Assembly (NCBI GenBank): GCA_963921935.1
Contig: OY998180.1
Span: forward strand, 62,884,551 to 62,948,550
DNA length: 64,000 bases
Reading direction: 5' to 3'
Origin: Galeruca laticollis
Taxonomy: Eukaryota; Arthropoda; Insecta; Coleoptera; Chrysomelidae
Shown: positions 9,555-24,525 of the stretch, piece by piece
How the letters are laid out: each line of letters opens with the position of its first letter
Position numbering within the stretch: position 1 is the first letter of the stretch
Notes under the pieces: generated by a model
What the model was told of the DNA's origin: nothing
Database searches by the model: none
The model's input: the letters and a program-made list of their open reading frames with translations, nothing else
Made by a program: the position numbers and the translations under genes

Positions 9555-11421
9555 CATAGTTTGAACCATCCAGCAAATATAATGAGCATTTTGAAACTAT
9601 TTTTTTGAATAAATTGACGATGGCGTCATGTATGACATAATTTAAATTTTTTTTTGTAATAAAGATTCTTCATGCAATTTATATTTATATGTTCTCTCAT
9701 GGGATTTCAGTTTTATTTGGAATTATTTTAATTTAAGTGTACAGTAATATATTTTGTATGTTTACTTCAAAAAAAGGGAGCTAGTTATATATATGAGAGA
9801 TGCGGCAATTTAGAAACGATAAACACGCTCTTGGTAAAACAAGTTTCTAGCATTGTACCGAAAACATTGTCCGATATAAAAGTAGCAGTCAATATATTGG
9901 AAGCAAAATGTAGGGCCAAAGATAAGATAATCGAAGAAACAACACAGAAATTACGAAATCACTTGAGTAGTTTTGTATAAATTGATCTAATGAACCGTAT
10001 CGACTCTTAAAAAAAATGCTCAAACTCAAATCGATTATTTTTCAAAAGATAAAAGGGTCATTCCCTGTAAATGCGGAAGAATCCATAAAGATAACAAACC
10101 TGTTCGTTTAAGTGGATTTATGGTAATCAATTTCAAAAGAATCCGTCGAAATTAGAATGTTATATAAAAGAAACATGTTAAATTTTCATACAGTTAGTAA
10201 TTATGTTATTTTATGCAAGGGATTTCAGGAAATTTAAATAAATAGTAAGTAAGTTATGTTAGTATTTATATGTATAAAAAATTTTCATCTCTATATATAT
10301 ATTCTAATTTATGATAATAGAATGTTATTTTCATGTATATACGGTTCACACGATAGAGTTTAGTTTCGCTAGCAACCCGCAACGGGATGGATTTATGAAA
10401 ATAAATAAAAAAACGTCAAGGAATTTTGAGACGTCAAAGTGGGAAGTAATATTATAATTGATCTCGATATTTGAGGTATAACAGAAAGATATTTAAATAA
10501 AATATATAGTCATAATCAGAAGGAAGAAGAATATTTATATATTCAGTTAAAGGAGTGATTTTTGAAACGTCAAAGGAGAAAGTAAGATTATAATTGATCT
10601 CGTGAATAAAAAGTCGATATTTAGAAAAACTGTATCCTGAATATAGAAGATTAAAACCTAGACATTTAATAAAAAGGAAAATTAAACGAATTGCAAAGTA
10701 ATAGTCAGAAGAAATAAAAATATTCAAATTATTACAATACAAATTGGTACGTACTGAAATTTATTAAAAATTTGAATCAAAATGGAATAGAGAGTTGAGA
10801 AACGTAAAGGTGCTTACAAAATTCATTGCTGTTGGTGTTAAAAAAATATTCGAAGTTTGTTTTGGACTACACAACCATAAATCTGGAGTAAAATAAGGTA
10901 CGAAAATTTTATCAATATTATGAGCTCATAAAACAGATCTGTGCGTGATCAGTGTCATTGGGGTTTCCTTTTTAACATTTGCAGAGAATTAAATACACAT
11001 TTTCCTAAAATTTGACAATCATTGGCGGTTTATATATATTTTTTTATTATTTAGAATAAGATAGTTATAATTATATGTTATTATGGTAATAATTTTGGAT
11101 TGTTACCTATAATATGTGTACATAGATGCAGTAAAATATTTCATAATTAAAATTTCCTGAAGTCATAAGCTTGTACATTTTAATTTCACAATTCAAATAA
11201 TTAGAGTAAATTTGATTGGCGCAATTGAACCTTACCCTTTGATAGAGTTGTTATACATGCTTATCGTTTATTCAATCACAAATAATAAAATAATAAATAA
11301 ATATAAATTACATAACAAATGTCGGCCCAACGTAGGGAAAATTAGAGAAGGTTTATCAAATAGAGAAAGTTTATTCATATAAAAACATTACAATTTCTCA
11401 CACCAATTCTTAAATAACAAA
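9555..11421 (+). repeat. Element A 5' LTR
   Basis: Homology with 13208-15081 starts at CATAGTTTGAACC and ends ...CAAATAACAAA-like sequence, immediately before the primer-binding-like site. A short coding-looking stretch (about 9819-9980; VPKTLSDIKVAVNILEAKC) is open here but frame-shifted by a 7-bp insertion in the 3' LTR, so it is not maintained. A second primer-site-like sequence lies inside the LTR at 11320-11337. Confidence 0.8.
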
Positions 11422-11441
11422 TGACGCTGCAACGTGGGGCT
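11422..11441 (+). promoter_or_regulatory. Primer-binding-like site (tRNA-Lys type) of element A
   Basis: TGACGCTGCAACGTGGGGCT abuts the LTR end. It shares CAACGTGGGGCT and TG-CGC with the complement of the tRNA-Lys(CTT) 3' end, but has TGA where the CCA complement requires TGG. Element B keeps the same TGACGC-CAACGTGGGGCT pattern, so the departure is a family trait rather than a private mutation. Confidence 0.6.
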
Positions 11442-11574
11442 AATAAAAAATTTTTTTAATATAAATAAAATTGACATAAAAAAATATTGGTTTGAAAATT
11501 TAGATTTTAACAGCTATTGATAAAACATTAAATTTATTGAATAGTACATTGACAAATCATAAAATAAAAGAAAA

Positions 11575-12672
11575 ATGGAAAGAAGAATGATACTTAGAGA
11601 TGGTAAACAGATAGGAGCAGAAAGTGGATCAGATGAAGAGAAAGAAGAAAGAAAACATGGTATGGGTGATTTCCAAATATAATATTTGGAACAAGGGGAA
11701 CATAATCAGGAGAATAATGAAGAGACAGAGGGAAGAGAAGGAGTTTTTTCAATAGAAGAACATAAGGAAACAATGGGAAGTAGAGAAGAGATGGTAGGAC
11801 AAAATCAAGGAGAAGGTGCTGGAAGTAGAAGTGAACAAAATAGAATGATGGAAATGTTACAACAATTATTTAATCAGAATGACAATATAAGCAGAAAACT
11901 TGATATTCAGAGAGAATAAATAAAAGAGGAAATAAAGACAAATAATCAAAGAATGAGAGAAGAAATAAAAGAGGAAATAAAGACAAGTAGCCAAAGAATG
12001 GAAGAGAAGATCGAAAATGTTAGAAGGCAATTGGAAGAATCTAAAAGATACACAGAAGAAACAATCCATGAAACAAAACAAGAAATTAGAAACGAAATGT
12101 TAGGAAGATTAATGGAAATGAAAAAAATACAATCGACAGAAATAGAAAGTTTAAAGAAAAATGAAAATGAATTAAAAATTGAAATAGGAGAGAATACTAA
12201 AAAAATAAAAAGGAATAGCGAAAGGATAACGAAATTAAACACAGAAATAATGAAGACAAATAAAAACATACAAAACATAGAAGAAGATATGAATAAAGAA
12301 ATAAAAATGAATTTTAAGATAGCAGAAGAAGAAAATAATAATACAAAAAAGAAATTAACAATGGAAATGAAAAATATCCAAGTTAAAGTAGAACATAATA
12401 GTCAAGAAGAATTAGGAAAATTGAAACAACATGTAAATGAAAATAGACAATGGATCATCAATTTGGAAAAAGAAACACAAATAGGACAGAAAACAGAAGA
12501 GACAGAACTCAGTATGGAAAATAGAATGGGACAACTAGAGGAAGATTTAAGAAGAGAATTGGAAAATCGAATGGTAAGAGAAGAGAATAGAAAGAAGTTT
12601 AGAAAACGAAAAGAAAATCGAATGGTTAGAGAAGAGAATAAGACGAAGTTTAGGAAAAGAAAAGAAAATTAA
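11575..12672 (+). pseudogene. Gag-like coiled-coil protein gene of element A, two nonsense codons
   Basis: A single frame of 366 codons starts at the ATG at 11575 (MERRMILRDGKQIGAESGSD) and ends KTKFRKRKEN. In-frame stops occur at 11680-11682 and 11917-11919; the element B protein has glutamine at the first. The product would be extremely rich in Glu, Lys, Asn and Arg, with heptad-like helices over most of its length (REEIKEEIKTSSQRMEEKI and similar), ending in a basic R/K tail (NRKKFRKRKENRMVREEN). The N-terminus matches element B residue for residue in most positions (MER-M-LRDGKQ-G-ESGS). No zinc knuckle or catalytic motif is present. The likely role is a structural, gag-like RNA-packaging protein; this is inferred from position after the primer site and the basic tail. 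No known family is recognised. Confidence 0.7.
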
Positions 12673-13207
12673 ATGATAAGGCAGGATTATAGGAACCGGA
12701 TCTAGAAAACGAATAAGGAATTGCATGGTAAAGGAAATATATAGAAATGAAGTATGAATAGTAACAAATTAGTAGAAATTATTCTAAAATAAATATAATA
12801 TCATCAGTATTCAAATAAAAAAATATTTTGTAAATTTAAATAGGTTAGATGTATATATGTTTTACAGTTTAAATTGAATAAGAGGAATATTTTATATCAG
12901 TCAATTATATAAATTTTATTCTGAGTAAAGATAGCATTGATATGATATAATATATAGGATAATAGTAATCAATAATAACTATCATTAAATAACAATGCGG
13001 ATTGTAGATAAATAATAATGAATTTAAAATGATATATAACGAAGTATTGAATGAACATTATTGTAATGATTGTGATTGGTGAATGCTTATAATGTAAATA
13101 ATTAGAATGCTAATAAATAGGAAATCAGAAATAATAAATAGGGAAAATTTGGTTTTATCATTTCTTTTAGAAACAAATAAATGAGATAACAAATTTTGGG
13201 AAGTTTT

Positions 13208-15875
<2,668 letters not shown>

Positions 15876-18017
15876 TCGAAACAATTGTCTATTTTCTTAC
15901 AATTTCTATGATTTTCTTATCATATAGTGGAATTATTCAGAAACAGTTAGTTTTATTTATAACAATAAAATTAATAGATTCCGTAAAGTGAGGGCTGAAA
16001 CAGTTAATTTTATTCTGTTTATTTATTAGTATTTTCAATGAGATATGCTAATTGTGTAATAAGACTGAATGTATCACTTATACTATTCAGATTATAGAAT
16101 TCTCTTATGACGTAGTTATTTCCATTCATGTTCATTGTTTTACATTTTGGCTAAACATCAATTTTTTTTCTCAACAACTTCTTTACAATTCTTGAATAAG
16201 ATAACTTCACTTATTTCGTATCCACTTCTACTATAGGTGTAGAGTAGCGTAATTTCGCCATGCACTTCTATCCTTCGCTCTCGTTTCATCCTTTTTTCCA
16301 ATGTTAGTCCAATGGTTCAATGTTATGGGGTCAACTCCTCTGTTCCTGAAGTTTTTTTAAATTTCATCTCTCAAAGGCTTATTCCAGGTCGGTGCGTTTC
16401 TGCTAATTGTCTGATCGTAAGTAACCATCATCAGTTGGCCCCTGTACTCCGAATGTGAATCTTGGATACTAGGCTCTAGTTTTTCTTCACTCTTTCTTAA
16501 TACCTCCATATCTCTTTTGACACGCAAAGTAATTATGTGATACTTAATTGTGTTCCTCTTTTCTTTTATGGCAGTTACTTCAGCCTATCTCCGTTCCTTC
16601 TCTTTTCAAATATTCTATTATTTCAGTTGATATGGCTCTCCAGCTTATATTTTTTCAAGTGCGTCTTGAACCCCTACCATTTCTTGTGGAAATGCCACAT
16701 GTTACTTCTGCCCAGGTATAAATGTTTGACCCCTTTCTTCTCCATATTTTTTTTATTTGTTTCTGTTTCCAAGTCCAATATTGTCTCTATCTACTTAAAA
16801 TTTCCTCTTCATTTTTTAGTATTTTTTGGTATCCTATATTGTCAATTAGATGCTTAATATTTTATAATCCAATTATTTTGAATAACATTGTAATTGCAAT
16901 TTCCTCACAATTTTTTTCATCAATGTCGTTCATTGTTACCATCAGTTTCTTTTACAGTTAGGGTTAATCCAAAATATTTCAGTATCAAAAGCAACGTTCA
17001 GATCTATTAATATAGTTTTATTTTGATAATAATTATTATTCTGAGGGAAACGTATAGATATCTTGGCATAGATCGGCTTATGTTATAGTCATTATAATAT
17101 TGTACTAATGAAAATGGCGTACCGTGCAAAGGGGCAATTGATAGATAATTAAACCTTGGGGCAATACTTTATAAGTTTAAATTGAGTTTCCTCATTGAGG
17201 CAGAGCTTTATGCGTGAAATAGTTTCATGTCTATTACTGACAGTAATAAAGACGGATCAGTTTATGCAAAGTAAATGTGACTGAGAAAATAGTTATAGTG
17301 AAATTGAATTATGTTAAATGTTTTGGTGTGTTTGAGAAGTAATGAGTGATTAAAAACTCATTATGGATAATTGAATGATACAGCTGCATCTGCAATAATA
17401 ACTATATAGGAGTCTGGAATTAGTTTTCGTAGAGCTGATAGTAAATGGGGTTTCATCTCCTTGAATTACTTATTATTGATGGAGCTAATTCTAGTATGCT
17501 AGGTCATCTGATTCCTCTGAAAACCATTCAAAGCCTCCTCACCCTATTGTACAATTCTCTATATAATGACAGTTCCTATGAAAAATACAACATACCGGAA
17601 ATATCGGAATTTGCTATCTAGAAAAATTTCAATTCGACAGTAACTGCCGTTTAATATGGTAATTTGATGAAAATGTGGCGAGTCCAGAGTATGGGAAAGC
17701 CATTCGTAACCTAATCAGTGAAGTCTAAATTGACGCAACATTATTTGATTATGTGAATCATTCTCTAATTCTTGGAGTATATTCTTCCATCAAAAAAAAA
17801 TATAAAGCAGGAAGAAAACGAATAATCTTCACAAGAATATTATGATATACTTATTATTTTTACATTCATTGGAATATCGCCTATCACATTGAAAAAACTT
17901 CTACCAAAGCTTCATCATACAGTGTGAATTGAGGTGTAATAATCCCCCCGAGACCATCAAGTAAGGGCAATAACTGAAACAACGGTAGCAAATCCGGTCA
18001 AATTCTCAATATCAGAG
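15876..18017. other. Unassigned interval, possible degenerate LINE tail
   Basis: No secure gene. On the minus strand around 16240-16460, short pieces read RGVDPITLNHWTNIGKKDET, then RAKDRSAWRNYATL, which loosely resemble the Arg/Trp-rich C-terminal tail of some LINE reverse transcriptases (DR-x-x-W-R). Frames are broken and no catalytic motif is seen, so this is only a suggestion. Hydrophobic frames at 16537-16961 are Phe/Leu-rich by composition and not credible genes. Confidence 0.25.
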
Positions 18018-18384
18018 TATAGTATATTAAGTACCCAGTGTCAAAAAGATTACTTTAGTCACGAGTTTTACTACGCACGAGTGGAGCGAAGCTTACTATA
18101 CTTTTTCTTCGCCCGCGGGAAGGAAAACATTATATTATATTTGAATTATATTCATTACATGACGGACGATGACTGACAGCTGACTGATAAATCAAATGAC
18201 GCAGAATAACAAAATTATCAAGGAGCATGAAATTTAACATACAAAAGATACACTCGATTTGACGTTTAAAAAACAAAGGATAAACGAGATGTGACTTTTC
18301 GAATTTTAAACACTAGTGTTTAAAGAGTCGTTTTGTGCACGTCAAACCCGTGTTCAAAGTGCGGTTTGAGTAGCGGAAGTAGAA
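18018..18384 (+). repeat. Dispersed repeat, copy 1
   Basis: Shares about 370 bp with 30327-30740 in the same orientation. It begins TAGTATATTAAGTACC, includes TTCGCCCGCGGGAAGG, and ends near CAAAGTGCGGTTT...GCGGAAGTAG. It lacks about 48 bp present in copy 2 after GGAGCGAAGC. A 20-bp perfect palindrome (18305-18324, centred on ACTAGT) is conserved in both copies. No coding capacity; SINE- or MITE-like non-autonomous element is the best description. Confidence 0.75.
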
Positions 18385-20121
18385 AAACTACTTTTTTCTC
18401 TCATTGAATTGCCAGAAAAAAATATTAGAACTAGCAAGAAAAATTCAGTTAGATCCGATTTCTCATGTCTTGCCAAATATTTTAAAGTAAGTCTTCACTA
18501 TAACAAAGAACCACAAGACACGCTCTTTCCGATAGGTACATTTATAAATGGTACAAATCAAAGAAAATGTTAGATTGAATTTTTCATTAAAATTCCTTTC
18601 AGTCAAAGAATCGGCATTTGGAAAAAACATCAAATGAGATGTTTCCAGATCAACTTTGGACCGTCCACAAACTTTTTTAATAAGCTTAGAGCACGTGATC
18701 AAACTGAATCTAGGTTAAATTTAGAGAGAGTTTACTGAAACTGTTACAATTCTTTTAAATGATCAATAGAATATGAGTGAAATTGAATATATTGAGGAGT
18801 ATAATGAAACAATAATATACGAATAACAATGGAAATAAGTGTAAATCGGAATTTTAATTGATGTGTTTGACTTAACAAGAGCAGATTCCACAGAGTAAGG
18901 ATTTGATGAGGTGTTCTGAACTATATTCAGGTTCGTAAAGTGAATAACGTATAAGAGCTATCTGAACGAGAGAAATACAATGTCATCAAGTATTCATTTT
19001 AGTATATATTACTCGATAAAAAGTTCATGAAATTTTGTAGAAGCTAAAGCTAGACATGCACAAACAAAATGTATGAATTTACGTAATAAAAAAGGCGCAT
19101 ACGAGGACCATATTTTTTGTCGTGACTAAAATACTCTTATTTTATAAAACATTTATTTTACTGATTAGCATGAGAATATATATCTATATTTGTTATTACG
19201 GTTCACTAAGTGAAGTTCCACTACTTCCTTTGGTTTTTCAATGGAATTCTCATACAAGGAGCAAAATCATGTCCAGCTTCTATACGACTATCTCTCAAAA
19301 GACCAACAACATGCCAATGGCATGTGTATCAACAGAATGAAAAATCGAATGTACGTTTTATCATTTCTAAAGCCTTTAAAAAATTTCATTCTAAAATTTG
19401 AGGAAAATACTAAGTAAACTAATTTCAATATAAGGTGCGAGGAAAATAATTATTCATTCTAGATAAGTATCTTGTGTATACAATTATTGATCCCCGTTTC
19501 TTTGATGGTAATTGTATTAGCAGTTTTTACGGAAATATACAAACGTTTCCCAACTAATAATTTAAGTAATAAATACTATAGTCTAGGGAAATATTACCTA
19601 TCCTTGGTAATAATTTCGTTTGTTTCACGAAATTAATACCTTTATCGTAAGATCATACAATAAAGTAAATTTATAAAGTCAATAATACCAAAAATTGATT
19701 CAGAGTATTACCTATAACGTAACAGTTAAAGTTATTTTTACGTGAACATTACTTTCAGAATTACTTATATAATATTTTTACTTATAATTATAATTTCGGC
19801 GGTAATAATTACTAAAATATTTATAAGTTATTGCTGTGGTTACAATTACGTTCATAATTTTTCTTTACAGTTCGGTTCACTGTTAAGTTTCCTATGGTAA
19901 ATTGGCACCTTGCTGAAAGTCGCTACTTCTAAAATTACTTTTTGGTTCTATATGGGATATATTAAAAACAACTACATGGTCACGATTACTAAATGAATTA
20001 ACCATGAAGTAAATTTAACTTGAGGATCAGAATATCAGAAATAATATTTGTCTCCTGTTAGTCCCCAACACAGAACAATGTAAACAATGTCAATTGGAGT
20101 TTATGGTTTATATGTAACTTA
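18385..20121. other. Unassigned AT-rich interval
   Basis: No gene recognised. Frames of 63-79 codons (18463-18702 minus, 19122-19401 plus) show no motif and no supporting context. Confidence 0.35.
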
Positions 20122-21918
20122 TTGTTTATGATGCCTCGTAATTCCCGAAAAAAGAAATTGTTTAGACATTCTATCACATTTTACAGAAAATTAAAAACTT
20201 CATTAGAAAATGTTAGTGAAGTATCAGCAACAAGTGATAAAAAAAACATTTTTCTACAAACAATATACCACACGATGAACAGGACGAATCCATGTTTGAA
20301 AATCGTGTTGAATATAGTGATCCGGAGAATGGAGACGGAACAGATTGGACAGAAAACACTGAAAAAGAAGGAAAACGTTTAACAAAAATAGTCTAAGAGA
20401 ATGGTCATTAGACCACAAAATAAATCACAGGGCATTGAATAAATGTTTTCCAATTTTGCGCAAGGAACTTGATATGAACTTGCCTCACAATAGCCGAACT
20501 TTTTTGGAAACTCCTAAATAAGGAAATATTGAAAACATGGGCAACGGGAAGTTATGGTATAATGGTATAGAAAATTATTTACTGCATGTGCTTTCAGCTA
20601 CTACTGAAACGATAACTATTCCATTTATATTTAATATAGATGCCTTCCCCGTTTTAAATCCTCTATGGCTAAATTATGGCTCATTTTATGCAAAATTGAA
20701 GAAATGGAGGACTTACAACCCCTACGGCAATTTCAATTTATTGTGGATCCACAAAGCCTCCATTAACAGATTTCTTATCAAGATTCGTGGATGAGTTAAA
20801 TAAATTATTAATTTTTGGAATAAAATGTGGTGAATCAATTATAAACATTCAAGTTGAATATTTTGTTTGCGATACCCCTGCTCGGCGTTTTATTAAAGGT
20901 GCATATTAGGCTGACAAAATACTGTAATTAAAATGTGTTATATGTGACTGTCTTAGCAGGTGGTGTTGAATTCAATGCTTACTATGGTTGTATCAAATGT
21001 AATAGCAAAGGCGAGTATGACAATAAAGGAAGATACATGAGCTTTCATATAATAGCTTGGGTTCCCAAAACAGACAAAAGTTTTAGAAATAAATACCATG
21101 AAGATCATCACAAACAAGATTCACCTCAACTGAAATTACCAATTGATAAGGTAGAATATGTTATAGTTGCAGACTCGTTACATCTGATTAATCTTGGTAG
21201 ATATGTAAATAAATGTTTGACAATATTTATTTATGAAATACCAATATTTTAGGTGTCGTACGAAAATGTTTAAACGGATGGGTGCACAGAAGTTATAACT
21301 TTAAAACAAAGTTTTTAGCATATAATATTAGAATGTTATGCGAGAGACCTGAAAACTGTAATTATCTTAAGCCAGCTGAAACCCATAGAGCAATTAGAAC
21401 TGTCACATCTCTAAAATATTGGACGGGTTCTGAATTTCATATATTTATATGTTTTGTGGGAATGGTAGTTCTAGAAGGACTTTTATCCAATGATATATAT
21501 CACCACTTTCTAATTCTAGTGTGTGCTGTAACTATTGTGTCTTTTGATACGTACCTACAATATATTCAAGTAGCTGATCAGCTATTCAAAGATTATATAG
21601 AACATCACAAACGTATTTATGTGCTTAGCACTATAAGTAGCAACATAGAGAACCTATGTCATACAGTTCCTGATGTTAGAAAATTTGGAAGTTTATTAAA
21701 AATAACTGCTTATCTTTTTGAAAATTTTCTTGGTTATTTAAAATTACTTTTGCGAAATGGAAATCATCCCTGAAGTGAAGTTGCTAAACGAATTACTAAA
21801 TTATCAAAGTTCAATATACCAAACAACTTAATTAATTATCCAATATTTAAAAAAGAGAATGCTTGCAGAAAACATGAACTAGATAGTTGTATATGGTTTT
21901 TTATGAGTTGGAAATAAA
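20122..21918 (+). pseudogene. CACTA-like 'transposase domain' protein relic
   Basis: Successive frames give pieces of one large transposase-like protein: a basic start (PRNSRKKKLFRHSITFYRKL), an acidic stretch (about 20265-20380), REWSLDHKINHRALNKCFPI and LPHNSRTFLETP (20399-20515), NIDAFPVLNPLWLN (20630-20675), FICD-like YFVCDTPARRFIKGAY (20860-20908), a cysteine motif YGCIKCNSKGEY (20980-21020), then DSLHLINLGRYVNKCL and the long C-terminal block 21282-21773. Translation continues after a TGA at 21773 through SEVAKRITKLSKFNIPNN to 21918. At least five stops or frame changes. This architecture is that of large transposase-like proteins common in insects and cnidarians, probably EnSpm/CACTA-related; superfamily placement is from memory and moderately secure. 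No terminal repeats were found. Confidence 0.6.
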
Positions 21919-22260
21919 TAAAGAAAAATTTTAACTAATGATATGAAAAATAAATGGTTTTTGACAAATAATAATGAAATTGTGTCAATGGTCAATGCAA
22001 CACATAAAAATGATATTGTTTAAGATTAGGAAATCTTGAATTATATAGTTTACGATACTTTTAATAACATGTAAGATATTTGAAGATATGAAACTCATGT
22101 TACTCCTTCTCGTCATTGTATACATTTTAGGGCGTAAATTCAGCTCATTTGCTAGCGTTGTAAAAATGTGTTAAATAATTGGTAGATCTTTTTGTATTCT
22201 TTCGGTGTTGTTGTGAATTCAAAGGGTAGATTCACTTTATTTTCAGCTTTGTTAAATAAT

Positions 22261-22495
22261 TTTAAAATATTACGTTTCGCACTATTATTTGTAAAATAGT
22301 ATTGTTAGAGCAATGAAATAACACATTTTGAAATTCGTGAAAGACATATTGTCGCATTGTGTTTGAAATTTTATAGTTAAAAATTTAGGAAAATGTCACG
22401 TTTCACACTATTATTTATTGTGTTGTATTTGGAGCAAAACTAAAATTGTAACTTATTGTCACGTTGTGCGTGAATTTTTATGGTAGAGGATCGGA
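22261..22495. repeat. Two-copy ~126-bp tandem repeat
   Basis: ACGTTTCGCACTATTATTT at 22272 recurs as ACGTTTCACACTATTATTT at 22398, and the tail TATTGTCGCATTGTG...GAAATTTTATAG matches TATTGTCACGTTGTG...GAATTTTTATGG. Copies are diverged. No gene lies in 21919-22690. Confidence 0.55.
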
Positions 22496-22689
22496 AGGAG
22501 TGTAATAAATGATTGAATAACTTTTCGGAGTAAAAAGGTTACAATAGGATGGTCTCGCTTTTTTAATGTTCAATGGAAATTGAAATATCTATTGAAGGAG
22601 TCCATTATTAATTCTTGTCGATGATTCTGGTAAGTCAAATGAAACTTGCCAATGCGAAATGTTTATTGCCTTTTAGTCAACCCAATCCA

Positions 22690-23420
22690 CGTGTAAACAC
22701 GCCCCTTGCAAATTTCTATTAAATACATCTTACAACGTGTAGAAGTCAGCTCCTAATTCAGTACATCACTCGACAACAACGTTAGTTACGAGCTCATCGC
22801 TCAATCAACGAAGTGATTTCAACACTCATTCAAGAAGCAATCACACTTAGTCAAGCAGTTAACACATAGTTACGCAATCGGTTACATTCTTAACCAGTCA
22901 GTTGGTTGAATAGTGAATCGGTTCCTTAAATTGTGCAACAAAGTCGAGACTAAAGTACTAAGTGTATCTCAAGTCAAAACACATCGTTTCATCTCAATTA
23001 AGTCAAACACGTCGTGTCTTAATTAGTTTTCGAGTTCATCACTCAATTAGTTCATAACTCAGTTCAACACTCAATCGAGTTCATCGAGTCGACGTTACAT
23101 ATCGAAGTAACTTCACTGAAAGTCAAACAGTCAGAGATACTAAGTCTAAAATATCGTTACTTAGTTTCTATACGAATCAAGTGAGTATTCATTAAATCGA
23201 AACATAAAGTGCCTTCCGATCTGAAACCACCGAAGTTCAAACATTCATAACTTTGTACCATTCTTGTAAATTATTAATTTCGACATAAATTTTGTCAAAT
23301 TCACATTATTAATCTAGTTGAATATCTACGCCAGTCGACGAAGTTCCACTTGAAATATAATCAAAAACAGATATTATTTATGTTTATAGTGCTGCAATAA
23401 AAAATAAATGAAACTTATTC
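22690..23420 (+). other. Low-G, TCAA-rich segment, possible LTR or UTR remnant
   Basis: Composition changes sharply to C/A/T-rich sequence with recurring CAATCAA, AGTCAA and CTCAATTAG motifs. A TATA-like ATTAAATACATC near 22718 and AATAAA-type signals near 23396-23406 fit the order expected of an R-U5 region. No second copy, primer site or coding sequence is visible, so it stays unassigned. The remainder to 23907 holds nothing recognisable. Confidence 0.3.
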
Positions 23421-23907
23421 GAACAGCCCATTAATTGTTCTTATTTAAATACTTTTATATCGAATGGGGAGACGGTGAAACCAAGATTATTTGCACTCAA
23501 AGGAATTGAATGTTTTCATTTTAAAACAAAGATTTTATTTTTGTACCGTTACTCCATACATTTTGATTAAAAAATAAAATACAACATTAGTAATAATAAA
23601 CCACTAATGAATTTTTTGAAAGTATCCCTTTTAAAATAATGACCAATATCCTACCTTAGGTAATCTATGTCCACGGAACATATTCAAAAATGTATAATAA
23701 ATACACTCAATGTGTATTATAAAACTAGACAAAATAATAGAACTAGGCAGTATTTCATTAAACTTCTTGTATGTTCTCACTATCATCCACTTCTACTAGA
23801 CTGTCCTTTTCCTGACTATCTGTTTCCTGAGTCTCATTAGCTTCCACAGATATATTCTCATTTATTACTTGATCTTGCTTAACCATTGGCTTTTTACGCA
23901 AACTACG

Positions 23908-24525
23908 AGCAGCACTGATTCTGGCTCATTCCTTATGTAAAATAACATGGGAAATCGCGAAGGTCCATCGTGGTAATTCGTGACTCAATTCGATCTGCGC
24001 ATGCATCAATAATGAGGCGGCCGTCTTCTGCGCATCCACCTTGCTGATGACGTCAACCCTTCTCAGTCAGTTTATAATGTGTATAATGGGGTATATATTA
24101 AAACAAAAAAACAATAGAATAAACATACATTTTATTACACAATATAAAATTGGAAAGTATAATAAATCAAAATAATAGCTAATATAACAATAATTTTTAT
24201 TCTTATATAAATTTTAAGGAGATGGAATATTCAAATGGCTGGTATCGACATTCATATAAGCATCAATAGAATAGTGGCCCCATGGTAAAGTTTCATCGGA
24301 ACCAGGAACAATGAATCGTTTGTCATCCTCAGGACTTAACGCTACTTTATCCTGATCAATTGAATGGACTAGATATTTCTGGGCGCGAATTAGATTTTGG
24401 GAAACTATTTTCTGTGTGAAGGTGTCAAGGCATTCTTAATAATCTTTAAATGTGATTACAATCTTCCCAACTGACGATTTTACCCCTTTAGCTTTCTTAG
24501 TTATTCCAACGTTTCGAATAAGGCA
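23908..24525 (+). repeat. Polinton left inverted repeat
   Basis: Includes CATGGGAAATCGC near the tip, GCGGCCGTCTTCTG, and the last ~100 codons of the polymerase (minus strand, stop at 24214-24216). Homology with the right arm stops at about 24525 after TTCGAATAAGGCA. Confidence 0.85.

Noticed and set aside
9330..9576. Tyr-Ile repeat open frames over (TA)n arrays (also near 15034-15216, 41040-41566 and 48787-49119)
   Set aside because: They are translations of TA microsatellites. Only the non-repetitive end of the frame at 48787-49119 (pogo) is meaningful.
11866..12278. Minus-strand hydrophobic frames opposite the element A gene
   Set aside because: Antisense shadows of the same kind; not membrane proteins.
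16537..16961. Phe/Leu-rich frames resembling membrane proteins
   Set aside because: Composition of a T-rich strand; overlapping in two frames with no signal or family motif.
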